34,299 bases of DNA from Methylococcaceae bacterium (GCA_021736705.1 JAIPFI010000011.1:1-34299), one strand, 5' to 3'. Counted from the first letter of the stretch, positions 27,582 through 34,299 are shown. The notes: generated by a model from the letters alone, not told the origin. Numbers and translations are program-made.

Positions 27582-28672
27582 TGAGCAAAAATATCATCGT
27601 CGGCATGTCCGGCGGAGTCGATTCATCTGTAACCGCCGCACTATTATTAGAACAAGGCCACCAAGTGACCGGCGTATTTATGAAAAACTGGGACGAAGAT
27701 GATGGCACTGAAGAATGCACGGCATTAGAAGATCAAGCCGACGCCCAACAAGTTTGCGACACCCTAGGCATAGAACTAAAAACGGTAAACTTTGCCAGCG
27801 AATATTGGGATGAAGTGTTTGAAGTATTTCTTTCAGAATTTGCCGCAGGCCGCACGCCTAACCCCGATATTTTATGCAATAAACACGTAAAATTTAAAGC
27901 CTTCTTAAATTATGCCACCGAAGACCTAGGGGCTGAATATATAGCCACTGGCCACTATGCGCGCGTTAGTAAAAAAAACGGCGAATTTTATTTACTTAAA
28001 GGCCTAGATCCAAGCAAAGAACAAAGCTATTTTTTATACACTTTAGGTCAAAAAGCTTTAGCCAAAACTTTATTCCCTATTGGCCATTTACATAAAACTG
28101 AGATTAGACAATTGGCCGAAAAATATGGCTTTGCCAATTATCAGAAAAAAGACAGCACCGGTATCTGCTTTATAGGTGAACGTAAATTCAAAGAATTTCT
28201 GCAACGCTATTTACCTACTCAACCAGGAGAAATGCGCACCCCCGAAGGCCAGTACATAGCGCAACATTCTGGCTTAATGTATTACACTTTTGGTCAGCGC
28301 CAAGGTTTAGGTATAGGTGGTGTAAAAGATGCGCCTGATGAGCCATGGTATGTCTTAGATAAAGACTTAGACAACAATATTTTAATTGTAGGTCAAGGGC
28401 ATGATCACCCTTTAATGCTCCATAACGCACTAGAAGCGAATCAATTGGATTGGTGCAGTAATCAGCCACTAACTGAAGTGATTGAATGCTCAGCTAAAAC
28501 GCGCTATCGGCAAGCAGATCAGGCATGTAAAGTGATTCCGCTTCCAGAAAATAGAGTTAAAGTTATTTTTGCACAGCAGCAACGTGCGATTACTCCGGGG
28601 CAATCGGTCGTATTTTATGATAGCGAAGTTTGTTTAGGCGGTGGAATCATTGAAACTAAATATAATATCTGA
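27581..28672 (+). CDS. mnmA: tRNA-uridine 2-sulfurtransferase
   Basis: Makes 2-thiouridine at the wobble position of Lys, Glu and Gln tRNAs using sulfur relayed to its catalytic cysteines. The 363 residues show the PP-loop [23 protein letters not shown] with the first catalytic Cys, and [12 protein letters not shown] with the second. A C-terminal beta-barrel ends at [11 protein letters not shown]. It is complete and of normal length. It marks the end of the conserved chromosome part: the next 5.6 kb are insertion elements and accessory genes. Confidence 0.97.
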   Translation: MSKNIIVGMSGGVDSSVTAALLLEQGHQVTGVFMKNWDEDDGTEECTALEDQADAQQVCDTLGIELKTVNFASEYWDEVFEVFLSEFAAGRTPNPDILCNKHVKFKAFLNYATEDLGAEYIATGHYARVSKKNGEFYLLKGLDPSKEQSYFLYTLGQKALAKTLFPIGHLHKTEIRQLAEKYGFANYQKKDSTGICFIGERKFKEFLQRYLPTQPGEMRTPEGQYIAQHSGLMYYTFGQRQGLGIGGVKDAPDEPWYVLDKDLDNNILIVGQGHDHPLMLHNALEANQLDWCSNQPLTEVIECSAKTRYRQADQACKVIPLPENRVKVIFAQQQRAITPGQSVVFYDSEVCLGGGIIETKYNI

Positions 28673-28722
28673 AAACAGCAGTGTAGGAGTAAATATTCAG
28701 AGACACTTTCCTTAGAGATACA

Positions 28723-28745
28723 GGCTATCAATTTAAGACGGGACA
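28723..28745 (+). repeat. Left terminal inverted repeat of the DDE element
   Basis: Begins GGCTATCAATTTAAGACG and pairs with 30404-30426 with one mismatch over 23 bases. It contains the transposase stop codon (28733-28735). Confidence 0.9.
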
Positions 28746-30363
28746 TTTAGCAATTTCAATGGGTTAGAAAAAACACGTTTACTACTATTTCTAGGCAGCG
28801 GTAACTCGCCCATTTCATTAAGTAACCATGAAAATAAGTCTGGAAACTCGGTATCAAATAAACGCATTGCGGCGGTTGTGCCATCCTCGCGTTTGACTCC
28901 GTAATTATGAATGACCGTTAATGCGTTTAATCGCCTTTCAGTCAACCCTCGTCCATTGTGATACATTTGTGATAAACAGCCATTTCGCCCTTCAACAGCG
29001 GATGAACTGCGCTGAAACTGTCTTGCCATATTTTCGGCTAATGTCAGCCATTGTTGCATCTGACTTATTGATAACTTTTCACTGAAGGGGGCTGCTTTGA
29101 GCTTATCAGACGCGACTTCCCATGCTTTTCTATAGCTTGCCTTTGAGTTGCAATTTTTAGTTTGTTCCATCTTTTGATGCCAATAAACCACGGGTAATAA
29201 TGTTGAAGTCAACCAAAGCTCGGTATCCGTATCAAGCTCTAAGCTTTGCAAGGTTTCGCGTACCCAAAGCCACCAAAAACTAATGGATACGGCGAGTGGT
29301 TGTATCTGATTTCGAAACTTTTTCATCATGCCTTTGTGGTCATTAATCTCTTGCTCTTCCGCTATCTTTTCAAAGGCTTGCGCTCGTAATTCGAGTTGAT
29401 GTTCAACTTTTTCAGCATTGTTAATGCGGCTATCATTGAGCGAAAACGGATGAACCTCATCGCCAATGCCTTGTAGGTTTTCGTGATAGTCCGCTTGCGT
29501 TTTCTTAGCTTTTTCAAGCTCTTTTTCAGCCGTTATTCGCGTTGCTTTAAGATCACTAATTTTCAGCATGGTTGCGGTTTTAGAAACTTTGGACTCTTTA
29601 GTTTTCGCAGCTTGTAGCTGTTTTTCAGCATTTGCCGCACGTCTGCCTATTTTTGCGCCTAACCAGCGACTCATATCTTGTTGAGCATGGAAAAGATCCG
29701 CACCTGAATCGCAGTCAAAACCTGTCACTGCCACTTTTATCAGAGCCTTAGCGCGATCACTAATGGCGTGATTAACTTCAATGCCTAATGACTCTAAACG
29801 TGGCGAGACCTTCTTGTACCAAGTCTCATAGCACCTATCATCACTAATATCTTCCAACAAAAGATAGCCAGAGCGTAAGTCCATTAAAACTAAAATCATA
29901 AAGTTGCCGAAAAAAGTCTCATCCAGCCCCGCCACAACTTTACGCCTTTGTTTCTTCACACTTTTTTCGCATTCTTCCTGAAATAGCGGCAATAAAACTT
30001 CCATTTTATTGATTTGAGTTCGCAAGGCGGCAGGTGATACGCCTACATGAGTATCAATTCGAATCATTTTAAAAAAAAGCGATAAGGTATCCGCACCTAC
30101 ACCTGCCTTCAATCCAAAGACATACAAAGCAGCAAACACCAGCAGTCTTAGCCACGCGCTACCTGCTTCGGTTTCCCACAATGATGACTTAGGATGTTTA
30201 TTCCGCTTCTCTTGTGCTTGAAGGTGACGGTGCGCAGTGCTTTTTGAGCGACCAATAATTGAAGCCAGTTTACGAACAGTTTGTTTGCCTGTTGTTGCGA
30301 TTTCAGTGATAATCGCGTTGCTAGCTGCGCGTATTTTCTGTGTTGTTCTGTTTTTTTTGTCAT
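28733..30363 (-). CDS. DDE transposase (DUF6399-like), apparently expressed through a -1 shift on A8
   Basis: The track shows two ORFs (28733-30181 and 30148-30363). The larger frame stays open upstream to 30398 and encodes a helix-turn-helix (TVRKLASIIGRSKSTAHRHL), but has no ATG, GTG or TTG before it. The only good start, ATG at 30363, lies in the other frame and is followed by ACAAAAAAAACA, so a -1 shift at codons 3-4 gives one protein of about 543 residues. Putative DDE residues are the D in VAGLDETFF, the D in AISDRAKALI and the E in SSAVEGRNG. The EGRNG-HNGRGL tail is what I know from DUF6399-type proteins. Family naming is from memory; the transposase role is well supported by the terminal repeats. 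Confidence 0.75.
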
Positions 30364-30403
30364 TAACTAATGATACAAGAATACAGTGGCTAGCCCTTCA
30401 TTT

Positions 30404-30426
30404 TGTCCCGTCTTAAATTGGTAGCC
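30404..30426 (-). repeat. Right terminal inverted repeat of the DDE element
   Basis: On the minus strand begins GGCTACCAATTTAAGACG; it mirrors 28723-28745 with one difference. Its outer edge joins directly to the IS5-family fragment. Confidence 0.9.
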
Positions 30427-30662
30427 AAAAGTTTCGCACCATCCCGCTCTTGAACCGAAGCCGCTGTAACCACAACAACCATAATTAACCCAAGTGTATC
30501 AACAAGGATATGGCGCTTTCGACCTTGAATTTTCTTCCCGGCATCAAAGCCTTTTATACCTGCTAAAGCAGTTGTTTTAACGCTTTGGCTATCAATAGAA
30601 CCTGCTGTAGGGTGTTTATGACGCCCCGCCTTCTGTCTGACTCTAGCACGTAAATTTTGTTA
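30427..30662 (-). pseudogene. IS5-family transposase fragment
   Basis: Not in the ORF track. The minus strand reads about 77 residues including LRARVRQKAGRHKHPTAGS, DSQSVKTTALAGIKGFDAG and GRKRHILVDTLGLIMVVVV, then TAASVQERDGAKLL. This is the central DDE part of IS5-family transposases (first Asp in IDSQSVKT, the GRKRHILVDT block). The N-terminal part is missing to the right and the C-terminal catalytic part is missing to the left, where the DDE element begins. It is a dead remnant and shows that the region has taken successive insertions. Confidence 0.85.
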
Positions 30663-30696
30663 TTGAATTTATATAGCAAAGTGCCATAATGAGCGC

Positions 30697-30951
30697 ATGT
30701 ATAAAATTCACTATAAAAAGTCAGCCGCCAAAGCTCTGGCTAAATTACCCGTTAAAATCGCAGATCAGTTTATAGATGCGTTTGAGCGGGTGTCGCTTAA
30801 ACAGGACGAGCAACTAGATATTAAGAAACTACAAAATAGAGATGGCTATCGCCTGCGCATAGGTTGGTATCGTGCGTTATATCGCGTGATTGATGAGGTT
30901 TTAGTGATCGAGGTGGTGGCGATTGGTTCAAGAGGAGATATTTACAAATGA
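30697..30951 (+). CDS. RelE/HigB-superfamily mRNA interferase toxin
   Basis: The 84-residue basic protein begins YKIHYKKSAAKALAKLPVKIADQF and continues with LQNRDGYRLRIGWYRALYRV, the RelE/ParE-fold pattern with the arginines that in RelE contact mRNA. The last part (VIEVVAIGSRGDIYK) matches the conserved final strand. The ATG is 7 bases after a CATAAT -10-like motif with TTGAAT 16 bases before it, so the transcript may be almost leaderless. It overlaps the antitoxin by 4 bases (ATGA). Toxin-first order resembles HigBA. Confidence 0.88.
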   Translation: MYKIHYKKSAAKALAKLPVKIADQFIDAFERVSLKQDEQLDIKKLQNRDGYRLRIGWYRALYRVIDEVLVIEVVAIGSRGDIYK

Positions 30952-31307
30952 GTGTGCAATTTATAGAAAACAAGGGCGTGCCTGAGTATGCGGTTATACC
31001 CGTAGATCAGTATCAGTCATTACTGGATAAGGCAGAAGCTTATGATGATGTGGTTGCCTTTGATAAGGTGGTGGCTTGCGCTGAAGAAACGATACCTGCA
31101 CACATGGTGAGTCGGCTGGTTAAGGGTGATAATAAAATAAAAGTCTGGCGTGAGTACCGGCAGATAACCCAGGCTCAGTTAGCAGAACGGGCAGGGGTGG
31201 CGCAGGCTTATATTGGGCAGATTGAAACAGGTCAGCGCGATGGCACAGTTAAGGTTTTGGTGGTGATTGCTGAGGCGTTAGGGATTAGCTTGGATGATTT
31301 GGTGTAG
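30948..31307 (+). CDS. HigA-like antitoxin with Phd-like N terminus and Xre HTH
   Basis: The 119 residues divide in two. The N-terminal segment MSVQFIENKGVPEYAVIPVDQYQ resembles Phd/YefM antitoxins. The C-terminal Cro/C1-type helix-turn-helix is EYRQITQAQLAERAGVAQAY, followed by IGQIETGQRDGTV and ALGISLDDLV. It should neutralise the upstream toxin and repress the shared promoter; that is family knowledge. Overlapping start and stop (ATGA) with the toxin gene supports coupled translation. Confidence 0.87.
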   Translation: MSVQFIENKGVPEYAVIPVDQYQSLLDKAEAYDDVVAFDKVVACAEETIPAHMVSRLVKGDNKIKVWREYRQITQAQLAERAGVAQAYIGQIETGQRDGTVKVLVVIAEALGISLDDLV

Positions 31308-31631
31308 GTGGAGGGCGGGTATTTAGTTCAATTCTTAGGTGCTTTCTTTTTATTTACTTTTCTTTATGTTTTTTGAAAGCAATACTTGGGCTCTTTTGAA
31401 AAATGAATGGGTAACTTATATTTTTCAGTAATTCAATAAGAGTTTATGCATTTACTATAGGAATTCAGAAAGATAAACAATTGGGCGGTCTCTGCGTTTT
31501 TTAAGATAGTTTTCGCCTAAATTATTTAATAGGTAATCAGGTAAAACTAACACATAGTAGAAAAACAAGATGGCAGACAAAAAAATACCTCCGCCAGAGA
31601 AATCAGATAAATACAGGTCAAGATAGTTAAA
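31308..31631. other. Non-coding stretch between the antitoxin and the structured RNA locus
   Basis: No supported gene. A 6-bp inverted repeat GCTTTC/GAAAGC (31341-31346 with 31375-31380) encloses a pyrimidine-rich loop on the plus strand and could terminate the toxin-antitoxin transcript. An 18-codon ATG ORF (31570-31626, MADKKIPPPEKSDKYRSR) is too short to call. One end of the IS110-like element should lie in this stretch, but I cannot place it. Confidence 0.4.
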
Positions 31632-31820
31632 ATTTTGTTGCTAAAGTAGCACTCTATATTAGAGCATCAATGGTGTGCTATTCACATAATAGAAGTCGAT
31701 AAAATCGCTTCATTTATTTTATTAGTGACTTCATGCTTAATATAAAAAGTAAGCTCAGAGTAGACTGTCTAGTTAGTTTACAAGTCATGAGTCATGGGAA
31801 CACTAAATTAGCAACAAAAT
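31632..31820 (-). ncRNA. Candidate structured guide (bridge-type) RNA of the IS110-like element
   Basis: A perfect 13-bp inverted repeat, ATTTTGTTGCTAA (31632-31644) and TTAGCAACAAAAT (31808-31820), closes a 189-base stretch that starts 12 bases after the transposase stop. Four stem-loops can be drawn inside, on the transposase strand. TAGCAC/GTGCTA is at 31647-31652 with 31675-31680. A compound stem is GAAGTC/GACTTC (31692-31697 with 31727-31732) plus ATAAAAT/ATTTTAT (31699-31705 with 31716-31722), leaving a 10-base loop. GCTTA/TAAGC pairs 31735-31739 with 31750-31754, and GACTGT pairs with ACAAGTC with one bulge (31763-31768 with 31780-31786). IS110-family elements encode a bridge RNA in a non-coding end. 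Transcription is unproven. Confidence 0.5.
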
Positions 31821-31832
31821 AAAACAAGTATA

Positions 31833-32819
31833 TTAAGCAAATCGAGCTACATCGAATTCCTTATTATTTCTCAGCATATAATAGACAGTACGCGCGATCT
31901 TATGCGCGATTATATTCTTGGATGCCTTTGAACTGTGTTGCTGCTTGACCTTTTCATTATAAGTACGACCAGACTCAGAGTACCTAATAAAACAAATTGC
32001 CGCGACTTGAAAAGTCTTTCGCAAACGACTATTGCATTTATTTTTACCTTTATCTCCGTAATTTTTTCCTGCCGAGACTCGGCTCGGCGGAACAAAACCG
32101 CAGTACGAACTAAAATTTCCGACTGATTGAAATCGATCAACGTGCTCTATTTCTAATATTAATGCAGAGGCTAACATTTCTCCTACTCCAGGAATTGTTT
32201 GCAACAAGCCCAGTTCACTCTCTCTATAATTTTTTAACTCGCATTGTAAATAAGAATTAAGACTTTTAATTTGCGTCTCGCATAATTCAAGTAATATTTT
32301 TCGCGATTCGGCAAGCATTTGAGTGGACTCTTCCGAAGATCCTACCCCAGATAAAAAATGCTGATGATCAACTGTTTTGCTTTGACGCACTAAATCAGAT
32401 CGAAATTGCTGCAAAGAACAAATCCCCCGATGCAAATCTCTAATTGATCTAAACTGCTGATTACAAATATGAGATTCGGGGAATAAGCCTGCCATTAAAA
32501 GCCTCGCTATTTTCTCAGCATCACCCGCATCAGATTTATTCTTTCTCCGACACTGATTGCCAATAGCCTCAGCATCCCCCAGCATCACATTAAATCCTTG
32601 CTCTTGTAACAAATCAACTAACCAGTACCAGTTATAAGTGGATTCGACGCCAATAATCAAATTCTCCTTATATTGAGCCAAGCATTCCAAGAACACTAAG
32701 CTATCAGTATGTTTAACCTCGACAAGCATGACCACTTGCCCGGTCAATGAGTTAATTACACAAATGGTTGAGCTAGATTTATGGAAATCAATACCGCAAT
32801 AATATTGCGGATTACTCAT
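31833..32819 (-). CDS. IS110-family DEDD transposase/recombinase
   Basis: The track ORF is extended into alpA. The true start is most likely the ATG at 32819, which has GGGAG 6 bases upstream, giving about 328 residues. The RuvC-like DEDD domain shows D in YYCGIDFHK, E in IIGVESTYNW, and DD in KSDAGDAEKIA. A helical segment follows, then the C-terminal Tnp domain with LQTIPGVGEMLASALILEI and VPPSRVSAGKNYGDKGK, whose Ser is the candidate catalytic serine known from the family. The first 8 bases overlap the alpA end. It ends 12 bases before the structured 189-base region. Confidence 0.92.
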   Translation of the reverse strand: MSNPQYYCGIDFHKSSSTICVINSLTGQVVMLVEVKHTDSLVFLECLAQYKENLIIGVESTYNWYWLVDLLQEQGFNVMLGDAEAIGNQCRRKNKSDAGDAEKIARLLMAGLFPESHICNQQFRSIRDLHRGICSLQQFRSDLVRQSKTVDHQHFLSGVGSSEESTQMLAESRKILLELCETQIKSLNSYLQCELKNYRESELGLLQTIPGVGEMLASALILEIEHVDRFQSVGNFSSYCGFVPPSRVSAGKNYGDKGKNKCNSRLRKTFQVAAICFIRYSESGRTYNEKVKQQHSSKASKNIIAHKIARTVYYMLRNNKEFDVARFA

Positions 32820-33015
32820 CGTTAGCTCCCGCTCGCTGAGTGATACCAAAATGCTTATCGACATCCTCTTTATACCAACCAACACAGCGGGCAGACAACG
32901 CAATGCTCTCAGGAAAATTACCTGCCTCAATCAACCTATATACAATTGATCGACTAATACCATAACGACTCACAATATCACTCATACGATAAACTAAAAC
33001 GTGTTCTGAACTCAT
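32812..33015 (-). CDS. AlpA-family DNA-binding protein (excisionase-like)
   Basis: The 67 residues form a compact AlpA/MerR-like winged helix: YRMSDIVSRYGISRSIVYRLIEAGNFPESI, then VGWYKEDVDKHF. AlpA proteins act as transcription regulators or recombination directionality factors of integrative elements. GGAG lies 9 bases before the ATG. The coding end overlaps the IS110-type gene by 8 bases, and that gene's ribosome binding site is inside alpA, so the two are made from one message. It is not a part of the usual single-gene IS110 layout. Confidence 0.88.
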   Translation of the reverse strand: MSSEHVLVYRMSDIVSRYGISRSIVYRLIEAGNFPESIALSARCVGWYKEDVDKHFGITQRAGANDE

Positions 33016-33261
33016 AAGAAAACTCCAATTAAAAAAAGAAAATTAGAACTTAAAAGCTTTACTCGCATAAAAAAAAACATTAATATATTTCTGCAACGAA
33101 ATAAAATTAATTTTTTATACAAAAATATAAAAACTTAAATAAGCTCCATAAAAGCGCATATGAGACCTCGAAGTCTCAGTGCACTTTTTCATTATATCAA
33201 TTTTCATTTTTTTACCAAAATCACCCATTCTCCCTGCCTGAACCCTTAAAATGTAACCCCT
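33016..33261. other. AT-rich region upstream of alpA with a palindrome
   Basis: No gene is visible. It should hold the promoter of alpA-transposase (minus strand) and the other end of the IS110-like element. GCAACGAAATAAAA at 33093-33106 repeats, with one mismatch and in the same orientation, GCAACAAAATAAAA at 31811-31824 on the other side of the two genes. The near-perfect palindrome TGAGAC-CTCGAA-GTCTCA occupies 33161-33178. Confidence 0.45.
33161..33188 (+). terminator. Palindromic hairpin followed by a T run
   Basis: TGAGAC (33161-33166) and GTCTCA (33173-33178) with a 6-base loop, then GCACTTTTT. It looks like a rho-independent terminator on the plus strand, but no plus-strand gene precedes it in the window. 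It could instead be an operator or part of an element end. Confidence 0.4.
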
Positions 33262-33804
33262 TTGTTACTATCTAATTATTGCAGCAAACACTTCAAATAC
33301 CTTGATTTCATCGACTGTGGTGAAACTCAAGAAAAAAATCAGCTTGTCAACTCACCAAAAGATCCACGTACAATCGCGGCTATTGAAAGTCTAGCAACAG
33401 GTATTTTAGACCCTGTCGTTGAGCAATTTGGTGAGCTAAAACTGACTTACGGGCTCTGCGCTAACGATTTATTACTGCAGATCAAAAAGCGCCCTTCTCC
33501 TGGGATTGCGCCGCAACTCGACCAGCATGCAGGCTATGAAGTAAATTCCAAAAACAAGCGCATTTGTCAACGCGATGGATTTGCTTGTGATTTTTATGCG
33601 CTCAATACCGACTCTTTAGCTGTCGCCAAATGGATCGTGATGCACTTGCCATTTGACCGACTGTATTTTTACGGTAAAAATAGACCGATTCATATTAGTA
33701 TTGCCCCTGAAAACAGCTTTGCCATTACGCTTTTAGAGCAATCTCCGACAGAGCGGCGCATACCGAAAAACATTAAAAAAGCGCAGTTTTTGCTGAAAGA
33801 GTAA
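33262..33804 (+). CDS. Peptidase M15/hedgehog-fold-like protein, unassigned
   Basis: The 180-residue frame begins at a TTG with an in-frame stop 12 bases upstream, so no ATG start is possible in front of it and no good ribosome site is seen; the 5' end may be damaged. The segment LLSNYCSKHFKYLDF resembles the opening of M15-like proteins. His89 (DQHAGYEV), Asp110 (GFACDF) and His144 (RPIHISI) have the order of zinc ligands in the Hedgehog/DD-peptidase fold, so a metal-binding domain is possible. It is 5 bases upstream of the methyltransferase fragment, implying a shared operon. Function unknown; the family call is tentative. Confidence 0.55.
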   Translation: MLLSNYCSKHFKYLDFIDCGETQEKNQLVNSPKDPRTIAAIESLATGILDPVVEQFGELKLTYGLCANDLLLQIKKRPSPGIAPQLDQHAGYEVNSKNKRICQRDGFACDFYALNTDSLAVAKWIVMHLPFDRLYFYGKNRPIHISIAPENSFAITLLEQSPTERRIPKNIKKAQFLLKE

Positions 33805-33809
33805 AATCA

Positions 33810-34202
33810 ATGGATGCCACACAATTCAATCAACTGATTAAGTCGGTTAAGCTCGGTAAATTAGTCGGCAATGCCCGCTATCTGCATATCAGTGCCTTTC
33901 ATGAAATACCTTCTGAATTAAAAGACTTTATTATTTTGATTGCTAATGCGTTAAAAATACCTGCAAACGATTGGAATATTATTAAGCTACATACCCAGCA
34001 ATTCCGGCTTTCTTATCTGAATTACCCCCAGTTTTACGAAGACTCTTATCCCCCTTTACATAACAGCATTACCGTTGATTTAGAACATAAAACTCAGAAA
34101 ATAGCGAATTATACGGCTACTGAAAATGCGCCTATTTTGCATCGTAAAGAGCTGTTTATCCAAGGTAAACGCATTAAAAGGACTTTAAAGACAAAGAGAT
34201 AG
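33810..34202 (+). pseudogene. N-terminal fragment of a DNA phosphorothioation-associated methyltransferase-like protein
   Basis: The 130 residues resemble, from memory, the start of the family named DNA phosphorothioation-associated putative methyltransferase. The matching parts are KLGKLVGNARYLHISAF near the N terminus, then LSYLNYPQFYEDSYPPLHNSITVDL and NAPILHRKELF. That family is usually several hundred residues long, so this is only about a quarter of it. It stops at a TAG 32 bases before the start of an ISAs1-type transposase, so truncation by that insertion is the simplest reading. No dndABCDE gene is in the window. Confidence 0.6.
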
Positions 34203-34234
34203 TCACCATAGTATCAATTTTGCCTAGAGTATCT

Positions 34235-34299
34235 ATGAACTATAGTTTAGTTGAGCATTTTTCCCTACTGACTGACCCCAGAATTGAGCGTAAAAAACT
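34235..34299 (+). CDS. ISAs1-family transposase, first 21 codons
   Basis: Runs off the window end. The ATG at 34235 reads MNYSLVEHFSLLTDPRIERK, the characteristic opening of ISAs1-family transposases (HFS-L-DPR-ERK, the DDE_Tnp_1-associated N-terminal domain). The element's left end must lie between about 34180 and 34230, but the terminal repeat cannot be fixed without the other end. Confidence 0.75.
   Translation, partial: MNYSLVEHFSLLTDPRIERKK

Larger units (their letters stand above)
28723..30426 (-). mobile_element. Complete DDE insertion sequence with 23-bp terminal inverted repeats
   Basis: A 1704-bp element bounded by inverted repeats beginning GGCTATCAATTTAAGACG on the left and GGCTACCAATTTAAGACG on the right, 22 of 23 matching. 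One transposase gene fills the interior on the minus strand; its stop codon lies inside the left repeat. No target duplication is visible: left flank GATACA, right flank AAAAGT. On the right it abuts an IS5-family transposase fragment in which it inserted. The missing left half of that gene implies a deletion after or during insertion. Confidence 0.85.

Noticed and set aside
31341-31380. GCTTTC/GAAAGC repeat as a strong terminator
   Set aside because: Loop of 28 bases and no clean T run after the stem; mentioned only as a possibility.
31570-31626. 18-codon ORF MADKKIPPPEKSDKYRSR
   Set aside because: Too short to support; it could be the cut-off start of an interrupted gene but nothing matches on the far side of the IS110-like element.
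32820-32930. N-terminal extension of the IS110-type ORF to 32930
   Set aside because: It is just alpA read in another frame; the ATG at 32819 has a strong GGGAG site and starts the conserved domain.
1-34299. CRISPR array, tRNA or rRNA genes
   Set aside because: No regularly spaced repeats and no cloverleaf or rRNA-like sequence noticed on either strand by eye.

Overview
The window looks like a chromosomal segment of an AT-rich gammaproteobacterium. The gene orders gyrA-serC-pheA-hisC-tyrA-aroA, rne divergent from rluC and sppA, birA-coaX-SPOR, clpS-clpA and nudJ-mnmA are typical of that class. Protein flavour and IS content would fit a methanotroph-like lineage (Methylococcales), but that is only a guess. 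No rRNA, tRNA or CRISPR array was seen.

Layout. Bases 1-7395 (all minus strand) hold an aromatic amino acid/serine operon headed by gyrA and running into a cut-off aroA. Bases 7535-13329 (minus) hold a tightly packed series dusA-folE-hemH-small membrane protein-membrane MutS-like ATPase-DUF4124/SLT transglycosylase-HDOD protein, with several 1-4 nt junctions. At the 5' end of dusA is a 40-codon remnant of a tyrosine integrase with arm-type-looking repeats: the scar of a dusA-integrated element. Bases 13591-21054 hold a DUF4124 secreted protein (plus), then on the minus strand SPOR protein, coaX, birA, a PilZ protein, a PomAB-type stator pair, an SppA-like peptidase and rluC. A 678-base leader with hairpins precedes rne. 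infA follows after a strong terminator, convergent with clpA/clpS; nudJ-mnmA is divergent from clpS.

Accessory region. Straight after mnmA (28673 to the end) the sequence becomes an insertion-sequence cluster. It contains (i) a complete 1.7-kb DDE element with 23-bp terminal inverted repeats, whose transposase seems to need a -1 shift on an A8 run; (ii) a fragment of an IS5-family transposase; (iii) a HigBA-like toxin-antitoxin pair; (iv) an IS110-family (DEDD) recombinase translationally coupled to an upstream AlpA-like gene; (v) an M15-peptidase-like gene and the N-terminal quarter of what looks like a DNA-phosphorothioation-associated methyltransferase, cut off just before (vi) the start of an ISAs1-family transposase.

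The observation I rate highest is the 189-bp stretch (31632-31820) directly downstream of the IS110-type gene. It is closed by a perfect 13-bp inverted repeat and can fold, on the transposase strand, into a series of internal stem-loops. Position, size and architecture make it a candidate guide (bridge-type) RNA for this AlpA-coupled IS110 element. This rests on hand-folding only.
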